A program made the position numbers and the translations under genes. From assembly GCF_030253575.1 (NCBI RefSeq), contig NC_080560.1, positions 41,339,001-41,403,000 on the forward strand: a DNA stretch of 64,000 nt. Reading direction: 5' to 3'. Origin of the DNA: Rhododendron vialii. Lineage: Eukaryota; Streptophyta; Magnoliopsida; Ericales; Ericaceae. Positions within the stretch are counted from its first letter, which is position 1, and every line of letters begins with the position of its first letter. The notes under the pieces are model-generated. The model had not been told where the DNA came from. It searched no databases and saw nothing but the letters and a program-made list of their open reading frames with translations. Positions 63,951-64,000 of the stretch are shown piece after piece.

Positions 63951-64000
63951 TGCACCAAGAAAATGCTCTGACCCTGCAGGAACTACTATAGGATGCCAGA

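Overview
The window is nuclear DNA of a flowering plant, most probably a eudicot. The evidence is AT-rich spacers, spliced genes with GT-AG introns, CT/GA-rich leaders, plant-specific protein families (BAHD acyltransferase, NF-YB, a plant SANT-domain family) and many MITEs, SINE-like and LINE pieces. I cannot name the species.

Layout. 1-12 kb has no convincing gene. It holds an old pair of duplicated segments (about 720-2280 and 6427-7970). Between them lies a 3.24-kb element, 3183-6421, with TG...CA ends and a 5-bp target duplication, which is best read as a solo LTR. At 12810-13262 (-) is an intronless NF-YB gene. 13.3-19 kb is spacer with MITEs. At 19071-21110 (-) is a two-exon BAHD acyltransferase whose single intron appears to be of the rare GC-AG class. 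21-29.5 kb is spacer with palindromic elements and a LINE remnant.

29.6-62.5 kb is the gene-rich half. A large SANT-domain nuclear protein (CDS 31949-37091, +; 1031 aa) has a long intron in its leader, a triplicated ~90-residue module and a DLNLP (EAR-like) motif. An 824-bp fold-back element with 9-bp target duplications separates it from a three-exon gene (39840-44072, +; 190 aa) that resembles the complex I assembly factor NDUFAF4. Then come two head-to-tail copies of a seven-coding-exon mitochondrial thiamine diphosphate carrier gene (45104-50811 and 53255-58932, both -; 328 aa each). They sit in an ~8.15-kb tandem duplication whose three junctions share the tetranucleotide ATCA. Copy A carries nearly all the amino-acid changes at conserved positions. 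Next to the duplication, at 61338-62445 (+), is an intron-containing pseudogene of a CDCA7-like zinc-finger protein, with stop codons, frameshifts and lost cysteines. The last 1.5 kb has only a long hairpin.

The genes are not an operon or pathway cluster. The carrier and the NDUFAF4-like protein both act in mitochondria, but nothing in the sequence suggests that their proximity matters. I found no CRISPR array, rRNA or convincing tRNA gene, and no clearly new multi-gene system. The most informative items are the young tandem duplication with asymmetric divergence, the CDCA7-like relic, the GC-AG intron and the triplicated SANT protein. All splice sites were chosen by eye from consensus and reading-frame continuity. 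Comparisons with Arabidopsis or human proteins are from memory.
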